In this document: positions 1 to 10,330 of the stretch, piece after piece
How positions within the stretch are numbered: position 1 is the first letter of the stretch
How the letters are laid out: each line of letters starts with the position of its first letter
DNA from: Arenicola marina
Lineage: Eukaryota > Annelida > Polychaeta > Arenicolidae
NCBI GenBank assembly: GCA_964019135.1
Contig: OZ025248.1
Location: 34,651,670-34,715,669, forward strand
Length of the DNA stretch: 64,000 bases
Direction of reading: 5' to 3'
The notes under the pieces: generated by a model
The model's database searches: none
Seen by the model: only the letters and a program-made list of their open reading frames with translations
Told to the model about the DNA's origin: nothing
Position numbers and translations under genes: made by a program

Positions 1-489
1 TTCTCTTTTTCAGTCATTGACGTCACAATAACATATTTTTCCGTATAGCCTTAATGAAGTAACCAATGACTTGTTTTTGTTTCTGCCATGTGTCATGTAC
101 CTATAGCGTGTGCCCCTATATCCATGTATGAATCGACCAATGAATAAAGTATAACTACAAAAAATAAAATCCTTGTAATAGGTTACACACCAATTGAAAA
201 CATCCCCATGACAAATAATAAGTTTAAAACTTCAATGTAGCGAAAAATAGAAACCAGATTTAAATATATTTCCGCCATGGAAACAATTATAGATCAATTA
301 CGCTTTAGTTTAAGACCAAAGCAAACCATAGGTTGACGTTCGATTTGTTTCAGATGCAGCCGCGCTATATCGTTTGTAATGGCCAGCACAAGTCTATCCA
401 GATGAAACGCACACTTTAATATTCATCAGTAACGTCACGAACAGTTCCTGTGGACCCCAACAGCGCTATTTTTAGCCCAGACCCATCCT
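1..489. other. Unique AT-rich DNA, no gene seen
   Basis: Ordinary AT-rich single-copy sequence leading into the C-rich array. No splice-bounded coding patch, tRNA or hairpin was recognised. Confidence 0.5.
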
Positions 490-1445
490 ATTTAGCCAAA
501 CCACAACCTCAACCTAGTTTATCACAACTCCAATCCTAACCTCAACCCTAAACCTAATCTCAACCCCAACCCTAACCCCTACCCCAACGCCAACCAACCC
601 CAACCCAACCCCAACGCCAACCAACACCAACCCCAACCCAACCCCAACGCCAACCAACCCCAACCCCAACCCAACTCTAACGCCAACCAACCCCAACCCA
701 ACTCCAACGCCAACCAACCCCAACCCCAATCCAACTCCAACGCCAACCCCAACCCCAACCCAACCCTAACGCCAACCAACCCCAACCCCAACCCAACTCC
801 AACTCCAACGCCAACCAACCCCAACACAAACCCAACCCTAACGCCAACCAACCCCAACCCCAACCCCAACCAAACCCTAACGCCAACCAACACCAACCCC
901 AACCCAACCCCAACGCCAACCAACGCCAACCCCAACCCAACCCAACCCCAAAGCCAACCAACCTCAACCCAACCCCAAAGCCAACCAACCCCAACCCAAC
1001 CTCAACCCAAACCCTAATCTCAACCCCAACCCTAACCCCTACCCCAACGCCAACCAACCCCAACCCAACCCCAACGCCAACCAACACCAACCCCAACCCA
1101 ACCCCAACGCCAACCAACCCCAACCCCAACCCAACTCTAACGCCAACCAACCCCAACCCAACTCCAACGCCAACCAACCCCAACCCCAATCCAACTCCAA
1201 CGCCAACCAACCCCAACCCAACCCTAACGCCAACCAACCCCAACCCCAACCCAACCCTAACGCCAACCAACCCCAACCCCAACCCCAACCAAACCCTAAC
1301 GCCAACCAACACCAACCCCAACCCAACCCCAACGCCAACCAACGCCAACCCCAACCCAACCCAACCCCAAAGCCAACCAACCCCAACCCAACCCTAACGC
1401 CAACCAACTCCAACCCAACCCTAACGCCAACCAACCCCAACCCCG
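490..1445. repeat. Telomere-like C-rich array (CCAACCCCAACC type)
   Basis: Irregular tandem repetition of short blocks such as CCAACCCCAACCC and ACGCCAACCAACCCC, with occasional CCCTAACCCC. The complementary strand reads TTGGGGTTGG, so the block is rich in potential G-quadruplex runs. A higher-order duplication is visible: the stretch starting near 561 (caaccccaaccctaacccc) recurs near 1021, an offset of about 460 bases. Open frames here encode only Gly/Leu/Val/Trp strings and are artefacts. It could be a degenerate interstitial telomeric block or an unrelated G-rich minisatellite. Confidence 0.85.
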
Positions 1446-1959
1446 CTCCATCCGAGACCAGCAATCACTCGTTAACATAAACCATTCAATTTTTTCGCCC
1501 AGTGATGCCGTGACTGGAAACAAAGAATCGAAATCATGAACATAGTTTGATGATGCAAATATTTTATTTCATACGCTATAGGTAGATTGACATTTAGCTT
1601 AACATTGATATATATATATATATATGTATGTATACTGTGTGTACATGAGACAGGGGTTTACATGTAAGTCTTGACTATACGAGCGAGATTATCGCATAGT
1701 ATGCAGTGAAAAATGCGAGAAACGGTAAACAACATCACACCGAACATCACCTTACGGCTAACGTATAAAACCAAACCATTAAAGATCATTTTAGCATTAC
1801 AACGCTCTGTAATCTCGGCCTGAGGCGCCCACCACTCTTTACATAGACACTAGTAAAGTATGACTGGTCAATAGAGTTATATCTATCAGTCGTCATGAAT
1901 TCTCCATAAATTAGTGTACACAAGTTTCCATATCAAAACTTGAAAAGAGCCGCGTTTGA
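1446..1959. other. Unique DNA with a short TA microsatellite
   Basis: Single-copy AT-rich sequence with a (TA)n run near 1608-1624. No gene was recognised. Confidence 0.5.
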
Positions 1960-4025
1960 TGCATGATGTTACTGTCTTAACGAAACATTTCGACTCCCTA
2001 GTGTTGTTACACGCAAAGGGAGACAGGTTCGCATCCCTAGCAATTGGTGACTGTTTCGAGTCCCAATATTAAAGTGACGCACTTCGGGTGACTGTTTCGA
2101 GTCCCTAGTGTTGCACGGAGTGTCAATGGTGCAGGTCCGTAGTGCATTAACGCGGTAGGGGTGACTGGTTCGAGTCCCTGGTGCATTAACGCGGTAGGGA
2201 TGACTGGTTCGAGTCCACGGTGCATTAACGCCGTAGGGGTGACTGGTTCGAGTCCACGGTGCATTAACGCGGTAGGAGTGACTGGTTCGAGTCCCTGGTG
2301 CATTAACGCGGTAGGGATGACTGGTTCGAGTCCACGGTGCATTAACGCGGTAGGGGTGACTGGTTCGAGTCCCTGGTGCATTAACGCGGTAGGGGTGACT
2401 GGTTCGAGTCCCTGGTGCATTAACGCGGTAGGGGTGACTGGTTCGAGTCCCTGGTGCATTAACGCGGTAGGGGTGTCTGGTTCGAGTCCACGGTGCATTA
2501 ACGCGGTAGGGGTGATTGGTTCGAGTCCCTGGTGCATTAACGCGGTAGGGGTGACTGGTTCGAGTCCCTGGTGCATTAACGCGGTAGGGGTGACTGGTTC
2601 GAGTCCCTGGTGCATTAACGCGGTAGGGGTGACTGGTTCGAGTCCCTGGTGCATTAACGCGGTAGGGGTGACTGGTTCGAGTCCCTGGTGCATTAACGCG
2701 GTAGGGGTGACTGGTTCGAGTCCCTGGTGCATTAACGCGGTAGGGGTGTCTGGTTCGAGTCCACGGTGCATTAACGCGGTAGGGGTGATTGGTTCGAGTC
2801 CCTGGTGCATTAACGCGGTAGGGGTGACTGGTTCGAGTCCCTGGTGCATTAACGCGGTAGGGGTGACTGGTTCGAGTCCCTGGTGCATTAACGCGGTAGG
2901 GATGACTGGTTCGAGTCCACGGTGCATTAACGCGGTAGGGGTGACTGATTCGAGTCCACGGTGGATTAACGCGGTAGGGGTGACTGGTTCAAGTCCCTGG
3001 TGCATTAACGCGGTAGGGGTGACTGGTTCGAGTCCACGGTGCATTAACGCGGTAGGGGTGACTGGTTCGAGTCCCTGGTGCATTAACGCGGTAGGGATGA
3101 CTGGTTCGAGTCCACGGTGCATTAGCGCGGTAGGGGTGACTGGTTCGAGTCCCTGGTGCATTAACGCGGTAGGGGTGACTGGTTCGAGTCCACGGTGCAT
3201 TAACGCGGTAGGGATGACTGGTTCGAGTCCACGGTGCATTAACGCGGTAGGGGTGACTGGTTCGAGTCCCTGGTGCATTAACGCGATAGGGATGACTGGT
3301 TCAAGTCTACGGTGCATTAACGCGGTAGGGGTGACTGGTTCGAGTCCACGGTGCATTAACGCGGTAGGGGTGACTGGTTCGAGTCCCTGGTGCATTAACG
3401 CGGTAGGGGTGACTGGTTTGAGTCCCTGGTGCATTAACGCGGTAGGGATGACTGGGGCGAGTCCACGGTGCATTAACGCGGTAGGGGTGACTGGTTCGAG
3501 TCCACGGTGCATTAACGCGGTAGGGGTGACTGGTTCGAGTCCACGGTGCATTAACGCGGTAGGGGTGACTGGTTCGAGTCCCTGGTGCATTAACGCGGTA
3601 GGGGTGACTGTTTCGAGTCCTTGGTGCATTAACGCGGTAGGGATGACTGGTTCGAGTCCACGGTGCATTAGCGCGGTAGGGGTGACTGGTTCGAGTCCCT
3701 GGTGCATTAACGCGGTAGGGGTGACTGTTTCGAGTCCTTGGTGCATTAACGCGGTAGGGATGACTGGTTCGAGTCCACGGTGCATTAACGCGATAGGGGT
3801 GACTGGTTCGAGTCCCTGGTGCATTAACGCGGTAGGGATGACTGGTTCGAGTCCACGGTGCATTAACGCGGTAGGGGTGACTGTTTCGCATCCACGGTGC
3901 ATTAACGCGGTAGGGGTGACTGGTTCGAGTCCCCAGTGCAGTAACGCGCTATGGGTGACTGTTTCGAGTTCCTAGTGCAGTGTCATTGAGGGTGACAGTT
4001 TCGAGTCCCTAGTGCAGTAACGCGC
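1960..4025 (+). repeat. 39-bp minisatellite with a tRNA-type B-box in most units
   Basis: About 46 units of 39 bp, regular from about 2155 to 3940 with decayed units at both ends. A typical unit contains GGTGACTGGTTCGAGTCC followed by CTGGTGCATTAACGCGGTAGG; the two main variants differ as CCCTGG versus CCACGG. GGTTCGAGTCC matches the RNA polymerase III B-box consensus GGTTCGANNCC and is intact in roughly 38 units by eye. Flanks that would form a tRNA T-stem are not complementary, so these are not tRNA genes. Because 39 is a multiple of three, long frames stay open on both strands (about 600 codons); these are not genes. The right-hand end overlaps the last codons and stop of Poxn. Confidence 0.95.
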
Positions 4026-4689
4026 TGATACTATAATCGGTGAAATGTTTGTGTGAGTCGGTGTCCCCCTTCTCCCCCTCCCCCGGCTCCCCTATCTCCG
4101 GGGTATCGGCTGGGGAGCAGTTCATTGCCGGGGACGCCTCACTGGAACTGTCACCATGACAACCGCTCCCTGCCGGCGAGTGCTGCTGGGAGTCGCGGTT
4201 GGCAATAGGGGAGAGATAGCGGTCCTCGCGCGGACCAGCGGACACCCTCTGATCGGTACGGCGGGCCTGTTGATCGCGGTGTGGCGCCACTGCATACTGC
4301 GTCTTATGGTAGTTGTCATGGGGGCTGGCGGAGCCCTGGGTCATGAGGGAGGGCGAGGGGAGGGTCAGCCCCGTCGGGTACCCTAACGGTGACGTCAGAG
4401 CAGCCGCAGCGGCAGCCGCGGCCGCTGCGGCGTAGGAATACAGCGGCAGACCGTACGACATGGAACGCTGCATGCCGGACAGAGGGACGCTCTGATCGAA
4501 GTAGATGCCCCCATTATCGCCCAGCGACGCCGAGTTGCGCAATATCCGGTTGATGGAGGACACGCTGGGGATGGTCTGCTCGTCGCAGATGCCTGACGCC
4601 AGCAGCTGGTCTCTGATCTCCCAGGCGAAGATGGACGGGTTCGTCTCCTTGTACGCCAGAATCTTCCGCACCACGAGTGGTGTCGCCAC
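4009..4689 (-). CDS. Poxn: Poxn last coding exon (RED subdomain, poly-Ala, C-terminus)
   Basis: It begins after the acceptor ...GTCCGTCAG at 4690 in phase 0 with [15 protein letters not shown] and reads 226 codons to TAG at 4011-4009. It carries the second helix-turn-helix half of the paired domain, then [15 protein letters not shown], 11 alanines, a Ser/Pro-rich region and an acidic stretch. The final codons (AGC GCG TTA CTG CAC TAG) lie in the first, diverged unit of the 39-bp array, where the consensus reads ACC GCG TTA ATG CAC CAG. Transcription therefore runs directly into the array. A further 3' exon cannot be excluded, but none was seen. Confidence 0.88.
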   Translation of the reverse strand: MATPLVVRKILAYKETNPSIFAWEIRDQLLASGICDEQTIPSVSSINRILRNSASLGDNGGIYFDQSVPLSGMQRSMSYGLPLYSYAAAAAAAAAAALTSPLGYPTGLTLPSPSLMTQGSASPHDNYHKTQYAVAPHRDQQARRTDQRVSAGPREDRYLSPIANRDSQQHSPAGSGCHGDSSSEASPAMNCSPADTPEIGEPGEGEKGDTDSHKHFTDYSISALLH

Positions 4690-5612
4690 CTGACGGACGG
4701 AGGCAAAAGCCATTAGTATTAATCGTCAGCAATAAACCTTGCGCAACTAAACTCACTGTTTATCAAACAATCACAAATTAGGTACAGACAGACAAGTTCA
4801 ACAGCGTCAAGGAAGCGTTTCACCAACATACCAACCAACATAAGCACGGCACAACTATTACTAGTATGCACTTGAAATTTGAATGTGTATGATAATATTT
4901 ATGATAAAATAAACATGTTCTTTGTTTTCGAGTCTTGCCATGCATGCAACTTTCAAAGTTCAAAGGCAAAACATTAATTCGGTTCAAATATACCTGGATT
5001 TTAAAATTTAAATTGGTTTAATTTTTTTCATTAATATATTAAATGCAGCATTAATGCATACATTAATACTGGGTTTTTTACAAACGTTGCTCTAACATTA
5101 TAAAACTTGCTATCCCGGTCACGCTGCCCCCCCCCCCCCCCCTCACCCCCCTCCCCCGCCGTCACCCCGTCACCCCTGAGCCTCACTCCCGGGGCGGCAC
5201 TCACCCTGGTCTTGGGCTTCCCGCCGCCGATGGCTCCGGGCTTGATGGAGCCAGTCTCGTAGAATCTCGTCAGGATCTTGCTGACGCAGCCATGCGAAAC
5301 GAGAAGTTGTCTGGAGATGTCACAGGGCCGCACGCCCAGGATGGCCAGCTCCACAATGCGCCTGCGCACGTAATCCGGAAGCGGACGCCCGTTGACGAAG
5401 ACGCCGCCCAGCTGGTTCACCCCTGTTTGACCTTCAGCGACAAAGAAAAGTTTCGTATTAATTTTAAAGGTTATAGCAATTAAAGGCCATAGCGTTTAAG
5501 ACACAATGGCATTTAAAAGACAATTATTATCATAATCTGTCATTCTGATGAACGCCAGTGAAACAGTTAAAACGAAATCAACGTTGAGATATGATTTACC
5601 CTTGGCACACAT
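4009..5612 (-). CDS. Poxn: Pox neuro-class Pax transcription factor (whole gene model)
   Basis: Coding exons 5612-5600, 5422-5205 and 4689-4009 join into a 303-residue protein. Residues 6-77 are the N-terminal (PAI) half of a paired domain, beginning [15 protein letters not shown] and including [15 protein letters not shown] and [16 protein letters not shown]. Residues 78-134 are the C-terminal (RED) half, including [11 protein letters not shown] and [13 protein letters not shown]. The [20 protein letters not shown] block and the absence of a homeodomain point to Pox neuro rather than Pax1/9, 2/5/8, 3/7 or 4/6. After the domain come an 11-Ala run (about 164-174), a Ser/Pro-rich tail and a terminal YSISALLH resembling the Pax octapeptide/EH1 repressor motif. 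Poxn is a DNA-binding nuclear factor of sensory-organ and neural fate in Drosophila; its role here is inferred. The family is usually somewhat longer (about 400 residues in Drosophila). Confidence 0.88.
5205..5422 (-). CDS. Poxn: Poxn exon encoding the PAI half of the paired domain
   Basis: This 218-base exon has its acceptor ...CAAACAG at 5423 and donor AGG|GTGAGT at 5204-5199. It enters in phase 1 and leaves in phase 0. It encodes 72 residues from [13 protein letters not shown] to GGGKPKTR. The 515-base intron that follows (4690-5204) contains a poly-C run near 5125-5142 and nothing else recognised. Confidence 0.93.
5600..5612 (-). CDS. Poxn: Candidate Poxn start exon (ATG plus three codons)
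   Basis: On the minus strand ATG TGT GCC AAG G is followed by GTAAAT, a donor in the phase needed by the next exon (phase 1), giving M-C-A-K-G-V-N-Q-L. The residue before VNQ is Gly, as in most paired domains. The ATG has G at -3. The intron is 177 bases. Other Poxn proteins also have only a few residues before the paired domain. The donor is not ideal, and a more distant first exon remains possible. Confidence 0.5.
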
Positions 5613-6958
5613 CCCGATCAAAGCATACCCCGGGACCAGGGAACGTTGCTTTTAACCAACAATAAACACGAATCAAACCTTTCCATGAATTTTACTTTGA
5701 GATAATTTTACGCTAAGCACGCCATCCGATAAAAGCCCACGCCGTTTGTAAATATGGTGTACGCTTACACCGTTTTCGCTTGCTGGTAGCCAAATCAGGA
5801 CAAAAAGTAAAAAGTTTCCTTGAAGGATAATAAGACGTAATATTGATATAGACATATAAAGGTATCATCACATACGGGTCAAACAGTATTGTATGGCGTG
5901 TGTGTATATAGTAGTAGAGAAGTGTACAACTCTATTATCACTCACATGAGTACGATTATATCTGGCCCACAATGCAATCCACTACGTAACCATGGAAACC
6001 AGCTGTACTAACGCTCATGAATTAAGAGTGTTTGCAATGGCGGATCCAGGGGGTGGGAATGGGGTGGGGGCAAGAGGGCACCCCCCTTCAAATAACTAAA
6101 ATTCTTGAAACCACCCCCTGCCCATGAGTAGCTCCTTGCTAACCTCAACTAAAGTGAGGGGGGGTTTCAGACTTTTGTCGGGCGAAGGAGGGGGGCGAAT
6201 TGGGGACGTGGGGGGGGGGGGTAGATGACGTCACGCCCAGTTAAATCTATATCTTGGATCCGCTTTCGAGGTGATGGTGATACATAAGATCAAAGTTACA
6301 TTCGTAAGAGAACGGGAAGTATCTTAACATCATAAACATAATGCAATTCTACATTATTTTATTGCAAAGGTGGATATGGGTGGGGTGGAACGTAAAGGTT
6401 TCACCCCTATTCAATATATTATAGGCTGCAAACTACGGATATCCAAACTCCATCTGTCTATACACCCACCCCCCCCCCCTCCCCCCAACCCCAACCCCAT
6501 CACTTAAACAAGCGGCTAAAAGACAAATCATGGATAGCAGTGCAAGCCCTTACAATGATTTAATATCTCACCGCACACGCGTCATCGCGTATTCAGACAT
6601 AAAGCTAGATGGACGCCTCGCCCACTTAGGAGCGCTAAATAGATCGCTCAGTTTGTGAAGCGTCTCGGTACCTCCAATCAACGGGAAGGGAGAGAATTAT
6701 GTCACGTGACACGCGGAGTCCTTGTTGACGCCATTGTCGGAACTAAAATAGTCAATTAGAGGTTTGTTCCGGCGTCAGGGCGGCCTGTGGGCAGAGTCAC
6801 GCGACGTCACCGTCGACCCCCCCTCCCAGCACCCAACGCCGCCTCCACCCACCACCCGGCTCTCACGACGGGATGAAAGTAAAGGTAATTTGCCTCAATT
6901 TGAGGGCGGTGCACCTGGATGGTTGGGTAGATGGGTGGGGGGGGGGGCGGGGCAGTGG
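5613..6958. other. Poxn 5' flank, no further gene seen
   Basis: Mixed-composition sequence with poly-G and poly-C runs near 6170-6225 and 6470-6500. It presumably contains the Poxn promoter, but no TATA box or convincing upstream exon was found. Confidence 0.4.
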
Positions 6959-7158
6959 NNNNNNNNNNNNNNNNNNNNNNNNNNNNNNNNNNNNNNNNNN
7001 NNNNNNNNNNNNNNNNNNNNNNNNNNNNNNNNNNNNNNNNNNNNNNNNNNNNNNNNNNNNNNNNNNNNNNNNNNNNNNNNNNNNNNNNNNNNNNNNNNNN
7101 NNNNNNNNNNNNNNNNNNNNNNNNNNNNNNNNNNNNNNNNNNNNNNNNNNNNNNNNNN
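6959..7158. other. Assembly gap (200 N)
   Basis: Exactly 200 undetermined bases between G-rich and C-rich low-complexity sequence, probably a default-size gap. Confidence 0.99.
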
Positions 7159-8317
7159 ACGGGGTCTGGGACATCCCCCTCCCGCTTCCCTTCCCCCTCC
7201 TTCTTCCCCTCTCACCCACCCCACCCTCCTGACCCACGGGCGGGCGGAAGAGCCTGAGAGGCGGGCGGGGGGGTGGGGAGGATGGGGGGGGGGGGCGGAG
7301 AGGGAGGCCAGCGGGCGGTGGTGGAAATGGCCCAGATCCCTGTCGCCCCGGTATTGACAAAACCACCTGCCTGGGCCGGGAAACGTTTCATGTCTCCAAA
7401 TTACCCAGACGGGTCATTTTCCGAGAGCGAGCCCGCCGAGACCCGACCACGGCCAGTTCTGCATCCGCTACAGACTGGGCGACGTCATTGCAGTTTATTG
7501 ATGGTTGGGGGTAGAGGGCGTGGGGGGGGGGAGGGGAGGGGGAGAGGGGCAGGCGGAGGAGGGGAGAGGGTGGGTGGCGGGGGATTTGGGGTGGTATGAC
7601 GCCGAGCGACTGATTGGTGAACTATAGGACTCCTGGTTTGGGCGTTCGTGATGAGAAGGAGCTTGCGGGAGGTGAGGATCAGGGGCGGGAGAGGGGGGTG
7701 GGGAGCATCATTACGCAGTAATTTGGGGATTATATCAGTCAAAATATTTATGTATATAATGAAATATAATGAGATGGTGACAGTATTTTTCACGTTTTTA
7801 ATTTTGAAACAAAGCTTGAGAGCGATGAAGCGGCCGTGGGAGGGGGAACAGAAGAAATGGGTGGGAGTGGGTAAAAAGGAAAGTGGGGTGGGTATTGAAC
7901 AAGAGGGATTGGAATGAGGGGTGAAAATAGGGGTAGAGGGGGTGGGGAGGGAGCGGTAACGAGAGGGGTTGGGCGAGCGTGGGGATATAGAGAGGGGTGG
8001 GGTAGAGAAGGGTGGGGTGGAGACCTTCCCCCATCATCCGCTCTAGACTGTGAGGGTAGAGAGGGGTGGGGATGGAGGCCCTCACCCCACCCCCCACCCT
8101 GGACAGTACCCGTTCAGCGTCCACCCGTGTAGACCAGCTGTCCCAGACTGGACGGGCGGAAATGAACACGGCATATCTGAGCGTAGCCACCGGAGGCCAG
8201 CGGATGACGTAGAGGGGAAGGGGGGGGGGCAGTGGGGGGGCGGCAGGGGCAGTCACCCCTGGCAGTAGCCTTGGCCTCTGCTCCACCAACCTGACCACAA
8301 TCCTGTGGCGCCAACAG
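7159..8317. other. G/C-rich low-complexity intergenic DNA
   Basis: Dominated by GGGGTGGGG, GGGAGGGG and CCCCACCC runs. A more balanced patch at about 7325-7500 has several open frames but no splice-bounded exon or certain family match. Confidence 0.5.
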
Positions 8318-10330
8318 TATCACAAAGTCTGTCTATCACCACAGTCACCATCATCACAAAGCCCGTCTATCACCACCGTCACCACCATCACAAAGTCCCT
8401 CTATCACCACCGTCACCACTATCACGAAGTCCGCCCAGCACCACCGTCACAACCATCACAAAGTCCGTCTATCACCCCCGTCACCACTATCACGAAGTCC
8501 GCCCAGCACCACCGTCACCACCATCACAAAGTCCGTCTATTCCCACCGTCACCACCATCACAAAGTCCGTCTATCACCCCCGTCACCACTATCACGAAGG
8601 TCGTCTGGCACCACCGTCACCATCATCACAAAGTCCGTCTATTCCCACCGTCACCACCATCACAAAGTCCGTCTATCACCCCCGTCACCACTATCACGAA
8701 GGTCGTCTGGCACCACCGTCACCATCATCACAAAGTCCGCCTAGCACCCCCGTCACCACCATCACATAGTCCGTCTATCACCACCGTCACCACTATCACG
8801 AAGGTCGTCTGGCACCACCGTCACCATCATCACAAAGTCCGCCTAGCACCCCCGTCACCACCATCACATAGTCCGTCTATCGCCACCGTCACCACTATCA
8901 CGAAGCTCGTCTAGCACCACCGTCACCACCATCACATAGTCCGTCTATCGCCACCGTCACCACTATCACGAAGCTCGTCTAGCACCACCGTCACCACCAT
9001 CACATAGTCCGTCTATCGCCACCGTCACCACTATCACGAAGCTCGTCTAGCACCACCGTCACCACCATCACATAGTCCGTCTATTCCCACCGTCACCACC
9101 ATCACAAAGTCCGTCTATCACCCCCGTCACCACTATCACGAAGTCCGCCCAGCACCACCGTCACAACCATCACAAAGTCCGTCTATCACCCCCGTCACCA
9201 CTATCACGAAGTCCGCCCAGCACCACCGTCACCACCATCACAAAGTCCGTCTATTCCCACCGTCACCACCATCACAAAGTCCGTCTATCACCCCCGTCAC
9301 CACTATCACGAAGGTCGTCTGGCACCACCGTCACCATCATCACAAAGTCCGCCTAGCACCCCCGTCACCACCATCACATAGTCCGTCTATCGCCACCGTC
9401 ACCACTATCACGAAGGTCGTCTGGCACCACCGTCACCATCATCACAAAGTCCGTCTATTCCCACCGTCACCACCATCACAAAGTCCGTCTATCACCCCCG
9501 TCACCACTATCACGAAGGTCGTCTGGCACCACCGTCACCATCATCACAAAGTCCGCCTAGCACCCCCGTCACCACCATCACATAGTCCGTCTATCGCCAC
9601 CGTCACCACCATCACAAACCCCGTCCAGCCCCACCGTCACCATCATCACAAAGTCGGTCTATCACCACCGTCACCACCATCACAAAGTCCGTCTAACACC
9701 ACCCTCACCACCATCACAAAGTCGGTCTATCACCACCGTCACCACTATCACGAAGCTCGTCTAGCACCACCGTCACCACCATCACAAAGTCCGTCTATCA
9801 CCACCGTCACCATCACGAAGCTCGTCTAGCACCACCGTCATCACTATCACAAATTCCGTCTATCACCACCGTCACCACCATTACGAAGCTCGTCTGGCAC
9901 CACCGTCACCACCATCACAAAGTCCGTCTATCACCACCGTCACCATCACGAAGCTCGTCTAGCACCACCGTCATCACTATCACAAATTCCGTCTATCACC
10001 AACGTCACAAAGTCCGTTTAACACCACCGTCACCAGCGTCACCACCATCACAAAGTCCGTCCATCACCACCGTCACCACCGTCACAAAGTCCGTCTATCA
10101 TCACCGTCACCACCATCACGAAGCTCGTCTAGCACCACCGTCACCACTATCAAAAATTCCGTCTATCACCAACGTCACAAAGTCCGTTTAACACCACCGT
10201 CACAACCGTCACCACCGTCACAAAGTCCGTCTATCATCACCATCACCACCGTCGCTACCACCACCACCATCATCACCACCGTTACCACCACTACCGTCAC
10301 CACCATCACCACCACGACTACCGTCACCAC
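8318..10330. repeat. 34-bp minisatellite (CACCACCGTCACC type)
   Basis: About 59 units of 34 bp built from CACCACCGTCACCACCATC and ACAAAGTCCGTCTAT, alternating with variant units reading ACTATCACGAAGGTCGTC. Variants recur in fixed order over several units, showing higher-order amplification. Past 10220 it degrades into CACCAC/CATCAC trinucleotide repetition. No gene is present. Confidence 0.93.

Noticed and set aside
2037..3975. Open frames of 621 (minus) and 604 (plus) codons with repeating TALMHQGLEPVTP / VGVTGSSPWCINA
   Set aside because: The 39-base unit is a multiple of three, so frames without a stop in the unit stay open on both strands. No splice, start context or family match supports coding.
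7325..7500. Patch with KRFMSPNYPDGSFSE, reminiscent of a CUB-domain start
   Set aside because: Only a few residues fit, the rest needs a frame change, and no splice sites or CUB cysteines are visible.
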